Shown: positions 1 through 5,130 of the stretch, piece by piece
How the letters are laid out: every line of letters starts with the position of its first letter
Position numbering within the stretch: the stretch's first letter is position 1
Source: Propionibacteriaceae bacterium
GTDB lineage: Bacteria; Actinomycetota; Actinomycetes; Propionibacteriales; Propionibacteriaceae
Reading direction: 5' to 3'
Assembly: GCA_031262845.1 (NCBI GenBank)
Contig: JAISGZ010000079.1
Span: forward strand, 1 to 5,130
DNA length: 5,130 nt
Made by a program: the position numbers and the translations under genes
The notes under the pieces: model-generated
Database searches by the model: none
Seen by the model: the letters and a program-made list of their open reading frames with translations, nothing else
What the model was told of the DNA's origin: nothing

Positions 1-61
1 GCAGTGACCGGGCCAGCGAATCACGAACGGCTTGGTCGTCGTCGACCACGAGAATCTGCAT
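1..61 (-). CDS. Response regulator N-terminus, MprA/OmpR-like (partial, runs off left edge)
   Basis: Read on the minus strand from the ATG at 61, the first 20 codons give MQILVVDDDQAVRDSLARSL. This is the opening beta strand of a receiver (CheY-like) domain. The acidic cluster D7-D9 that helps bind Mg2+ is present, followed by the usual start of helix 1. The phosphoacceptor Asp and the output domain lie outside the window. From memory of the family, the run 'ILVVDDD.AVR.SL.RSL' is very close to mycobacterial MprA, an OmpR-type DNA-binding regulator of envelope stress, so that subgroup is favoured; other OmpR-type regulators remain possible. The ATG at 61 is preferred, but an in-frame GTG at 79-77 could add six residues; an in-frame stop lies just upstream of it. 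No strong ribosome binding site is visible. The gene is divergent from alr across 40 bp. A partner sensor kinase cannot be seen. Confidence 0.82.
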   Translation of the reverse strand, partial: MQILVVDDDQAVRDSLARSL

Positions 62-89
62 AGGCCAACTCTGCCACACCGGCTGCCGT

Positions 90-95
90 TAGGCT
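90..95 (+). promoter_or_regulatory. Candidate -10 element for a leaderless alr transcript
   Basis: TAGGCT fits the actinobacterial -10 pattern TANNNT and ends six bases before the alr ATG at 102. Transcription would therefore start at or next to the A of the start codon. No Shine-Dalgarno sequence precedes alr, which fits leaderless translation, common in actinobacteria. The -35 position (about 67-72, AACTCT) does not resemble TTGACA. The call rests on spacing and the -10 match only. Confidence 0.5.
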
Positions 96-101
96 GAGAA
101 C

Positions 102-1295
102 ATGGCTGCTCCCGAAACCTACGCCCGGATTGATCTCGGGGCCCTCGGGCGCAACCTCCAGGCGATCCGCCGCCACGTCACGACAACGCCCAACACGCCA
201 ACCACCAGCATCCGCCCAACCACCCCACGGGACCGGGCCGAGCGGCTAGTTCTCTTGCCCGTCAAAGCCAACGCCTACGGCCACGGTCTGTCCTTGGTCG
301 CTCGGGCCGTCCAGGAACACCGCTGGGCCGATTGGCTCGGCGTCGCCAGCGTCGACGAAGGCCTGGCCCTGCGCCAAGCCGGCGTCACACTGCCGATTCT
401 CAAATTGTCGGGCGCCCCGGCCGATCAGGTCGAAACAGCGATTGACTACGACCTGCGCTTGACGATCGTCGATCAAGCTGGGGCCGCCGTCGCCCAACAG
501 GCCGCCCAACGGCTCGGCACGATCGCCCCGGTCCACCTGAAAATTGACACGGGTATGCGCCGGATCGGCGTCGAACCGGCCACCGCGACCGACCTGGCGA
601 GCTTCATCGAGGCCCAACCCAACCTCGAATTAGAAGGTGTCTTTACGCACCTGGCAACCGCCGACGACCCGGCCGAAGACGACTTCACGACCCTCCAGCT
701 GACCCGTTTCACGACCACCGTGGAGGCCATCGAGGATCGCTTAGCCCGGCGTCTGCCACTGGTTCACGCGGCCAATTCGGGCGCCGTCCTGGCCCACCCC
801 AACGCCTGGTTCGATCTCGTCCGGCCTGGCATCCTCAGTTACGGCTACTACCCCAGCCCCGTCGTCGCCCAGACCGTGACGGTCGAACCGGTGCTGAGCT
901 GGGTCAGCCACCTGTCGTTCGTCAAACCGGTCGCCGCCGGCGAAACCGTCAGTTACGGCCGGACCTGGACGGCACCCCGTGACACGATCATCGGCACGGT
1001 CCCGGTCGGCTACGGTGACGGCTACTCCCGGACCTGGTCAAACCGGGTTGAGGTGATCGTGGCCGGTGCCCGGCGACGGCAAGTCGGCCGGATTTGTATG
1101 GACCAGCTGATGGTCGATCTGGGTCCGGACAGCACCCTGAAGCCCGGCCAACCCGTGACCCTGATCGGCCGGGAGGGGTTGGCGGCGATCGGAGCCGACG
1201 ACTTGGCGGCCATCTCTGGCACGATTTCGTACGAAGTTTTAACCGGTCTCGGGGCTCGTGTCCCACGGGTCATGTTCCCAAGCCAGTCCCAATAA
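102..1295 (+). CDS. alr: Alanine racemase (PLP-dependent)
   Basis: This 397-residue cytoplasmic enzyme interconverts L- and D-alanine, supplying D-Ala for peptidoglycan. The N-terminal PLP-binding barrel opens with ARIDLGAL (8-15). The Schiff-base lysine is K55 in VKANAYGHG. K147 in LKIDTGM and R154 match the carboxylated lysine and following arginine of the Geobacillus enzyme. HAANSGA (222-228) and R241 in DLVRPGI belong to the cofactor pocket. The C-terminal beta domain carries the second catalytic base Y285 (VSYGRTW), ICMDQ (331-335) and ISYEV (375-379). The start is secure: an in-frame TAG at 90-92 leaves only the ATG at 102 ahead of the conserved motif. Residues about 27-47 form a Thr/Pro-rich insertion that pushes the lysine to position 55 instead of about 39. 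HAANS and YGYYPS look more like Firmicutes or other bacterial forms than mycobacterial Alr; that is inference. Length is normal. Confidence 0.97.
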   Translation: MAAPETYARIDLGALGRNLQAIRRHVTTTPNTPTTSIRPTTPRDRAERLVLLPVKANAYGHGLSLVARAVQEHRWADWLGVASVDEGLALRQAGVTLPILKLSGAPADQVETAIDYDLRLTIVDQAGAAVAQQAAQRLGTIAPVHLKIDTGMRRIGVEPATATDLASFIEAQPNLELEGVFTHLATADDPAEDDFTTLQLTRFTTTVEAIEDRLARRLPLVHAANSGAVLAHPNAWFDLVRPGILSYGYYPSPVVAQTVTVEPVLSWVSHLSFVKPVAAGETVSYGRTWTAPRDTIIGTVPVGYGDGYSRTWSNRVEVIVAGARRRQVGRICMDQLMVDLGPDSTLKPGQPVTLIGREGLAAIGADDLAAISGTISYEVLTGLGARVPRVMFPSQSQ

Positions 1296-1300
1296 CTGAG

Positions 1301-1323
1301 CGCCCGTGCAACCCGGGAGGGCG
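1301..1323 (+). other. Small G+C-rich hairpin between alr and topA
   Basis: CGCCC (1301-1305) can pair with GGGCG (1319-1323) around a 13-base loop that contains the palindrome CCCGGG. It lies six bases after the alr stop codon. No U-tract follows, and the stem is only five base pairs, so it could be a weak attenuator, an mRNA-stabilising structure or chance in G+C-rich DNA. It does not clearly separate alr and topA into two transcripts. Confidence 0.25.
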
Positions 1324-1354
1324 AATTCGTGGCCCACGACTTCCCCGGCTGCGG

Positions 1355-1360
1355 TACGCT
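1355..1360 (+). promoter_or_regulatory. Possible -10 element for topA
   Basis: TACGCT fits TANNNT and would place a transcription start near 1367, giving a short leader of about 18 bases that still includes the topA ribosome binding site. No convincing -35 hexamer lies 16-18 bases upstream. One such match is expected by chance in a gap of this size, so this is tentative. Confidence 0.25.
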
Positions 1361-1370
1361 CCCAAGCCGG

Positions 1371-1379
1371 AAGGGGGGA
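1371..1379 (+). promoter_or_regulatory. Ribosome binding site of topA
   Basis: The purine run AAGGGGGGA ends five bases before the ATG at 1385. It is the strongest Shine-Dalgarno sequence in the window and decides the topA start against the much longer open frame that extends upstream into alr. GTG at 1388 directly follows the ATG and could also be used, removing one residue. Confidence 0.8.
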
Positions 1380-1384
1380 CGTTC

Positions 1385-4099
1385 ATGGTGCGAACAAGCC
1401 AAGCCACGACCGCTCAAGATGGTAAGAGGCGGTTGGTGATCGTCGAGTCGCCGACCAAGGCGGCCAAGATCGCGTCCTATCTCGGGCCCGGGTATGAGGT
1501 CGAGTCGAGCCGTGGTCACGTCCGCGATCTGCCACGGGCGGCGGCCGACGTGCCGGCCAAATATAAAGGTGAGAAGTGGGCTCGGACCGGCGTCAACGTC
1601 GACAAGGATTTCGAACCGCTCTACGTCGTCTCGACGGATAAGAAATCAACCTTGCGGACCCTCAAGGAAAAGCTCAAAGAGGCCGATGAACTCCTACTGG
1701 CCACCGACGGTGACCGCGAAGGTGAGGCCATCGCTTGGCATCTGCTCCAGGAGCTGAAGCCGAAGGTGCCGGCCAAGCGCATGGTGTTCCACGAGATCAC
1801 ACCCCAGGCGATCCGCGAAGCCGTCACCCACCCACGCGAACTCGACACCGACCTGGTCGACGCCCAGGAAACCCGCCGCATCCTCGACCGGCTCTATGGC
1901 TACGAGGTCTCCCCGGTGTTGTGGAAGAAAGTCCAACCGCGCTTGTCAGCCGGCCGCGTCCAATCGGTTGCCACGCGGTTGATCGTGGATCGGGAACGGG
2001 AACGGATGCGGTTCATCCCGGCCAGTTACTGGGATATCACCGCTCAACTGGAGGCCGGCGCCGAAGCTCAGCCACCGGTCTTCAAAGCCCGGTTGGCGAC
2101 TGTGGCCGGCCGCCGCTTGGCCCAGGGCCGGGACTTCGACGCCAACGGCCAGTTGAAGTCCGGCTTGCTCGTATTGACCGAGGTCGGGGCGGAAAGCCTG
2201 GCCGACCGGTTACGCGGCGCGACCTACCAAGTCAGCCAGGTCGACGCCAAGCCGTACACCCGGCGGCCCTACGCACCCTTCCGGACCACGACCCTGCAAC
2301 AGGAGGCTGGTCGCAAACTCGGCTTTACCGCCCAGCGGACCATGTCGGTCGCCCAGGAACTCTACGAAGCCGGTTTGATCACCTATATGCGGACCGACTC
2401 GGTGACGCTCTCCGACCAAGCCATCAACGCTTCCCGGGACCAAGTCCGGGATTTGTTCGGCGACGATTACCTGCCACCGAAGCCGCGCCTGTACGACTCC
2501 AAGGTCAAGAACGCCCAGGAGGCCCACGAGGCGATTCGCCCGGCTGGCGAGCGTTTCACGACCCCCGCCATGAGCGGTCTGGTCGGTGACCAGCGGCGGT
2601 TGTACGAGTTGATCTGGATGCGGACCGTGGCCTCCCAGATGAAAGACGCTCAAGGCCAGACCGTGACCGCCCAGATTCAGGCCCAGTGGACCGAAGCGGT
2701 CGAACTCGACGGCGACTCGGTGACGGCGGCCGGTCTCAGCGCGGCTGGCCGGACGATTAGTTTCCTCGGCTTCCTCAAGGCCTACGTCGAGTCGCACGAC
2801 GACCCCGACGCGATCGATGACGACGCCCAAGCCCGGCTACCGCAGTTGGCGGCCGGACAGGCGGTCAGCGCCCAGTCGATCAGTGCCGACGGTCACGAAA
2901 CCCGGCCCCCGGCCCGCTACACCGAACCCAGTTTGGTGGCCAAACTCGAAGAGCTGGAGATTGGCCGGCCCTCGACCTACGCCACCATCATCCGCACCAT
3001 TACAGCCCGTGACTACGTCTTCAAGAAGGGTTCGGCGCTCGTACCAACGTGGCTGGCCTTCGCCGTCACGCGACTGTTGGAAGAGCACTTCCCCAAGCTC
3101 GTCGATTACGCCTTCACGGCCACCTTGGAAACCGACCTCGACGACATCGCCCGCGGTGACGCCCGGCGGCTCAAGGTCCTCCAGGACTTCTACCTCGGCT
3201 CGCCGAAAGCTGGCACCGGCCTCCACGATCTGGTGTCAGAACTGGGCGAGATCGACGCCCGGCGGCTGTCAAGTTTCCCCTTGCCGGGTGACGCCGGTCT
3301 GGTCGTCCGGGTCGGGAAATACGGCACCTACGTGGAAGACGCCACGGGTCGGCGGGCCAACGTGCCGGAGGACTTACCGCCCGACGAATTGACGTCTGAC
3401 TACGCCACCGAGCTACTCGACCACAGCACGCCGGAGGAGCGCGAACTCGGCGTGGCGCCGGATACCGGCTACCCGGTGGTGGCCAAGACCGGCCGTTTCG
3501 GGCCCTATGTCACCGAGGTTCTGCCGCCCGAGAAACCGAAGGGTGTCAAGGCTCGGACCGGCTCACTGTTCAAGTCGATGAGTCTCGACACGGTCACGCT
3601 CGACGACGCCCTGAAGTTGATGAGCCTGCCGCGGGTGGTCGGTCAGGACGCCGACGGCCAGACCATTACGGCCCAAAATGGCCCCTACGGTCCGTACTGC
3701 AAGAAGGGCACGGATTCGCGGCCGCTGCCGAGTGAGGAAGCCATCTTCACGTTGACGGAAGCCGAAGCCCGCGAGCTGTACGCCCAACCGAAGACGCGGC
3801 GGGCGGCCGCTACGACGGCGCTGCGTGAACTCGGGCCAGACCCGGCCACGGGCGCCACGATGACGGTCAAGGCCGGTCGTTTCGGGCCCTACGTGACCGA
3901 CGGTACGACCAACGCCACTCTGCCCAAGACCGAGTCGCCCGAAGAAGTCACGCCGGAGCGGGCAGCCGAGTTGCTGGCCGAAAAACGGGCCAAACCACCG
4001 TCGACCCGCGGCCGGGCCAAGTCCAGTCGTGGCAAGGCCGGGACTAAGACAGCGACCAAGAAGACGACCAAGTCAGCCGCCAAACCGAAGGCCGGCTAA
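1385..4099 (+). CDS. topA: DNA topoisomerase I (type IA)
   Basis: This 904-residue enzyme relaxes negative supercoils through a transient 5'-phosphotyrosine break in one strand. After a short N-terminal tail, the Toprim domain begins at RRLVIVESPTKA (15-26, E21) and carries the metal-binding DxDxE as D108, D110 and E112 in ATDGDREGEAIAWH. The core includes LSAGRVQSVATR (187-198) and the catalytic Y334 in ITYMRTDS, followed by NAQEAHEAIRP (376-386) and IGRPSTYA (526-533). The C-terminal half lacks zinc-finger cysteines. It has four repeats marked by KYGTYV (645-650), GRFGPYVT (703-710), GPYGPYC (766-772) and GRFGPYVT (831-838), then a Lys/Thr/Ala-rich tail from about 865 to the end, as in mycobacterial TopA (934 residues). 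The start is set by the Shine-Dalgarno sequence at 1371-1379 and by conservation beginning near residue 15. It overlaps tmk by one base. Confidence 0.98.
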   Translation: MVRTSQATTAQDGKRRLVIVESPTKAAKIASYLGPGYEVESSRGHVRDLPRAAADVPAKYKGEKWARTGVNVDKDFEPLYVVSTDKKSTLRTLKEKLKEADELLLATDGDREGEAIAWHLLQELKPKVPAKRMVFHEITPQAIREAVTHPRELDTDLVDAQETRRILDRLYGYEVSPVLWKKVQPRLSAGRVQSVATRLIVDRERERMRFIPASYWDITAQLEAGAEAQPPVFKARLATVAGRRLAQGRDFDANGQLKSGLLVLTEVGAESLADRLRGATYQVSQVDAKPYTRRPYAPFRTTTLQQEAGRKLGFTAQRTMSVAQELYEAGLITYMRTDSVTLSDQAINASRDQVRDLFGDDYLPPKPRLYDSKVKNAQEAHEAIRPAGERFTTPAMSGLVGDQRRLYELIWMRTVASQMKDAQGQTVTAQIQAQWTEAVELDGDSVTAAGLSAAGRTISFLGFLKAYVESHDDPDAIDDDAQARLPQLAAGQAVSAQSISADGHETRPPARYTEPSLVAKLEELEIGRPSTYATIIRTITARDYVFKKGSALVPTWLAFAVTRLLEEHFPKLVDYAFTATLETDLDDIARGDARRLKVLQDFYLGSPKAGTGLHDLVSELGEIDARRLSSFPLPGDAGLVVRVGKYGTYVEDATGRRANVPEDLPPDELTSDYATELLDHSTPEERELGVAPDTGYPVVAKTGRFGPYVTEVLPPEKPKGVKARTGSLFKSMSLDTVTLDDALKLMSLPRVVGQDADGQTITAQNGPYGPYCKKGTDSRPLPSEEAIFTLTEAEARELYAQPKTRRAAATTALRELGPDPATGATMTVKAGRFGPYVTDGTTNATLPKTESPEEVTPERAAELLAEKRAKPPSTRGRAKSSRGKAGTKTATKKTTKSAAKPKAG
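4087..4091 (+). promoter_or_regulatory. Ribosome binding site of tmk, inside the topA end
   Basis: GAAGG sits seven bases before the tmk ATG, within the last codons of topA. Together with the TAATG stop/start overlap it suggests that ribosomes finishing topA re-initiate on tmk. Confidence 0.6.
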
Positions 4100-4713
4100 T
4101 GACTGGGCAGGGCCGGTTCATCGTCTTCGAGGGCGGCGATGGGGTCGGCAAGTCAACCCACACGGCCCTGCTGGCCCGACGGCTGACCAAGCAGGGCCGG
4201 TCGGTCTGCCGGACCTTTGAACCGGGGGACAGCCCCTTGGGGCGCCAACTGCGGCAACTTCTCCTCGACCCCACGTCCGACGTCACACCTCGCGCCGAAG
4301 CTCTGCTTTACGCTGCTGACAAGGCTCAACACGTTGAAACCGTGATCAAACCGGCACTTGTCCGGGGGGATGTCGTGTTGTGTGACCGCTACGTCGACTC
4401 GATGATCGCCTACCAAGGGGCGGGCCGGGCGCTCGACCCCAAGCAAGTGGCTGATCTGGCTTGGTGGGGGGCTGGGAACCTGACCCCGGATTTGACGGTC
4501 GTCCTCGATGTCCCCTTTGACCAGGCCCTGGGTGAGAAAGTCGGCCACGATCGACTCGAACAAGCCGGCCGGCCGTTCCACGAGCGCGTCCGGGCCTTCT
4601 TCCTCGACCAGGCAGCCGCCGACCCCGATCACTACGTCGTCATCGACGCCCGTCAAGACCAGGAGGTCGTGGCCGCCGAGATTTGGGCGCGGGTCGAGTC
4701 GCTGCTGAGCTAA
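4099..4713 (+). CDS. tmk: Thymidylate (dTMP) kinase
   Basis: This 204-residue protein, close to the usual family length, phosphorylates dTMP to dTDP with ATP in the cytoplasm, an essential step to dTTP. The Walker A loop is FEGGDGVGKST (10-20). FEPGDSPLG (40-48) corresponds to the TREPGGTxxG substrate motif, with Phe in place of the usual Arg and Asp-Ser in place of Gly-Thr. ALLYAADKAQH (68-78) and DRYVDSMIAYQG (96-107, the DRY motif) bind dTMP. LDVP (136-139) precedes the LID, where DRLEQAGRPFHERVR (151-165) supplies the arginines. The P-loop has no catalytic Arg, so the LID probably provides it, as in the E. coli type; this is inferred from sequence only. The ATG shares its A with the topA TAA, indicating translational coupling. 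Pairing a supercoiling enzyme with a dTTP-pathway enzyme fits a replication-linked operon. Confidence 0.97.
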   Translation: MTGQGRFIVFEGGDGVGKSTHTALLARRLTKQGRSVCRTFEPGDSPLGRQLRQLLLDPTSDVTPRAEALLYAADKAQHVETVIKPALVRGDVVLCDRYVDSMIAYQGAGRALDPKQVADLAWWGAGNLTPDLTVVLDVPFDQALGEKVGHDRLEQAGRPFHERVRAFFLDQAAADPDHYVVIDARQDQEVVAAEIWARVESLLS

Positions 4714-4941
4714 TTCACCCCTGAGTTGTCCGGACCAAGGCCGGGGTCAGGGTGCCGCCGCATCGGCTGGATTGTGGTTTCTCGTCCCTGCCAAACGACG
4801 TGTTTCCGAACTGACCTGATCTGGATAACTCCCCCGACCAGACACCTTTCCAGACCACCACGAGGTCACGAACCTGACCCACACCCCCTGGTCGCGCCGA
4901 CAGCCTTGGTCTTGTCAGTCGGATGAGGAAGACTTAGGGCT
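4714..4941. other. Intergenic gap between tmk and the right-edge gene
   Basis: These 228 bases contain no reading frame with convincing coding character. Beyond the hairpins just after tmk, I see no repeat, tRNA-like fold or riboswitch I recognise. The sequence is less G+C-biased in places (around 4796-4830). A TTGTCA at 4912-4917 resembles a -35 box, but a 17-base spacer would put its -10 over TAGGGC (4935-4940), so transcription would start inside the next gene's start codon region. The gap probably holds the end of the topA-tmk transcript and the promoter of the next gene, neither of which I can place firmly. Confidence 0.5.
4716..4754 (+). terminator. Candidate hairpin terminator after tmk
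   Basis: CACCCCTGA (4716-4724) pairs with TCAGGGTG (4747-4754), giving eight base pairs with one bulged C, around a 22-base loop that is itself G+C-rich (TCCGGA, GGCCGG). It begins two bases after the tmk stop codon. There is no U-tract; actinobacterial terminators often lack one. A second, four-base-pair GCCG/CGGC hairpin follows at 4757-4767. Position supports a terminator; the structure is modest. Confidence 0.35.
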
Positions 4942-5130
4942 GTGAATGCCACTGACCAGACGACGCTGGACCTGGGCGATCCGACTGAGACGGCCGCTGT
5001 GGCGGCTGCGTCCGGTGCGGCAGCGGTCGCTGATCCGCCGCCGACTGAGCCTTTGTTCACCGATCCGGCTTCGGCCGAGCCCCTGTTCACCGACCAGCCG
5101 CCGTCGCCCAAGTCACGGCCTGCTGACCCG
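4942..5130 (+). CDS. Unrecognised protein, acidic Ala/Pro-rich N-terminus (partial, runs off right edge)
   Basis: Translation from the GTG at 4942 gives 63 residues with no stop before the window ends. An in-frame TGA at 4924-4926, with no other ATG, GTG or TTG codon after it, makes GTG the first possible start. A GAGGA at 4925-4929 could be the Shine-Dalgarno sequence, but its 12-base spacing is long. Codons are mostly G/C-ending as in the genes upstream. The peptide begins VNATDQTTLDLGDPTE, continues with an Ala-rich run (18-30), then has the ten-residue repeats DPPPTEPLFT and DPASAEPLFT (31-50). It has about ten acidic and two basic residues and no signal peptide or membrane segment. It looks like a disordered leader ahead of a domain not visible here. 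Downstream of tmk, holB (DNA polymerase III delta') is common in related genomes, but this N-terminus does not resemble it. Function is unknown. Confidence 0.6.
   Translation, partial: MNATDQTTLDLGDPTETAAVAAASGAAAVADPPPTEPLFTDPASAEPLFTDQPPSPKSRPADP
5032..5091 (+). repeat. Tandem 30-bp coding repeat (EPLFT decapeptide)
   Basis: Two in-frame 30-base units encode DPPPTEPLFT (5032-5061) and DPASAEPLFT (5062-5091), with a partial third unit starting DQPPS. The best-conserved DNA is GAGCCTTTGTTCACCGATC (5047-5065) against GAGCCCCTGTTCACCGACC (5077-5095). The differences in this core are synonymous or at codon third positions, which supports selection on, or recent duplication of, the peptide and supports this reading frame. 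Confidence 0.7.

Noticed and set aside
1094..1384. A 97-residue in-frame extension upstream of topA
   Set aside because: It overlaps alr in another frame, is Arg/Pro/Gly-rich as expected for a shadow of G+C-rich coding DNA, and resembles no TopA N-terminus. The strong Shine-Dalgarno sequence at 1371-1379 supports ATG 1385.
1735..2589. A 284-codon open frame on the plus strand within topA
   Set aside because: It is an out-of-frame reading of topA with Arg/Pro/Gly-rich composition and no family resemblance.
2210..2830. A 206-codon open frame on the minus strand within topA
   Set aside because: It lies opposite highly conserved topA sequence, has no recognisable domain and is the usual antisense shadow of G/C-ending codons.
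4153..4656. A 167-codon minus-strand frame opposite tmk
   Set aside because: tmk motifs are intact on the plus strand; the minus-strand product has no recognisable features.
4726..4926. A 66-codon frame starting with TTG in the gap after tmk
   Set aside because: There is no ribosome binding site, the start lies inside the candidate terminator, third positions are much less G/C-biased than in the real genes, and the product (rich in Pro, Arg and Cys) is unrecognised. I kept its relation to the downstream frame only as a point to check.
4912..4940. TTGTCA plus TAGGGC, 17 bases apart, as a promoter
   Set aside because: The -35 match is good, but the -10 lacks the final T and the start site would fall after GTG 4942. 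It works only if translation starts further downstream, for which I see no ribosome binding site.
4866..5111. An 81-codon minus-strand frame over the right-edge gene
   Set aside because: It is a low-complexity Gly/Ser/Ala/Val shadow of the Pro/Ala/Thr-rich plus-strand frame and has no supporting signal.
4946..5130. An alternative frame starting at ATG 4946, which a -10 at TAGGGC could make leaderless
   Set aside because: Its product is almost entirely Arg, Leu, Pro and Trp, typical of a frame shifted from a real gene. The GTG 4942 frame has better codon bias and a peptide repeat with synonymous differences.

Overview
This window looks like chromosomal housekeeping DNA from a high-G+C Gram-positive bacterium (Actinomycetota). 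Evidence: strongly G/C-ending codons in every gene, a topoisomerase I that closely follows the mycobacterial type (four glycine/tyrosine-containing C-terminal repeats and a lysine-rich tail in place of zinc fingers), an MprA-like response-regulator N-terminus, and the order topA-tmk seen in several actinobacterial lineages. I cannot name the species; a Propionibacteriales-like organism is a guess from gene order.

Layout: (1) positions 1-61, minus strand, hold the first 20 codons of a response regulator that continues off the left edge. (2) A 40-bp divergent gap follows, with a -10-like element placed so that the alr transcript would start at or next to its ATG. (3) alr (102-1295, +) encodes alanine racemase. 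(4) An 89-bp gap holds a small hairpin, a possible -10 box and a strong Shine-Dalgarno sequence. (5) topA (1385-4099, +) encodes DNA topoisomerase I. (6) tmk (4099-4713, +) encodes dTMP kinase and overlaps the topA stop codon by one base. (7) A 228-bp apparently non-coding gap (4714-4941) has a candidate hairpin just after tmk. (8) From 4942 to the right edge an unrecognised reading frame begins, with an acidic, Ala/Pro-rich N-terminus containing a ten-residue repeat.

How the genes relate: alr supplies D-alanine for peptidoglycan, topA relaxes negative supercoils, and tmk makes dTDP for DNA synthesis. topA and tmk are almost certainly one translationally coupled unit. alr may read through into it, since no strong terminator separates them. 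I see no CRISPR array, insertion sequence, tRNA, rRNA, phage or defence genes, and no evidence of a new multi-gene system. The most uncertain parts are the right-edge reading frame and the gap before it.
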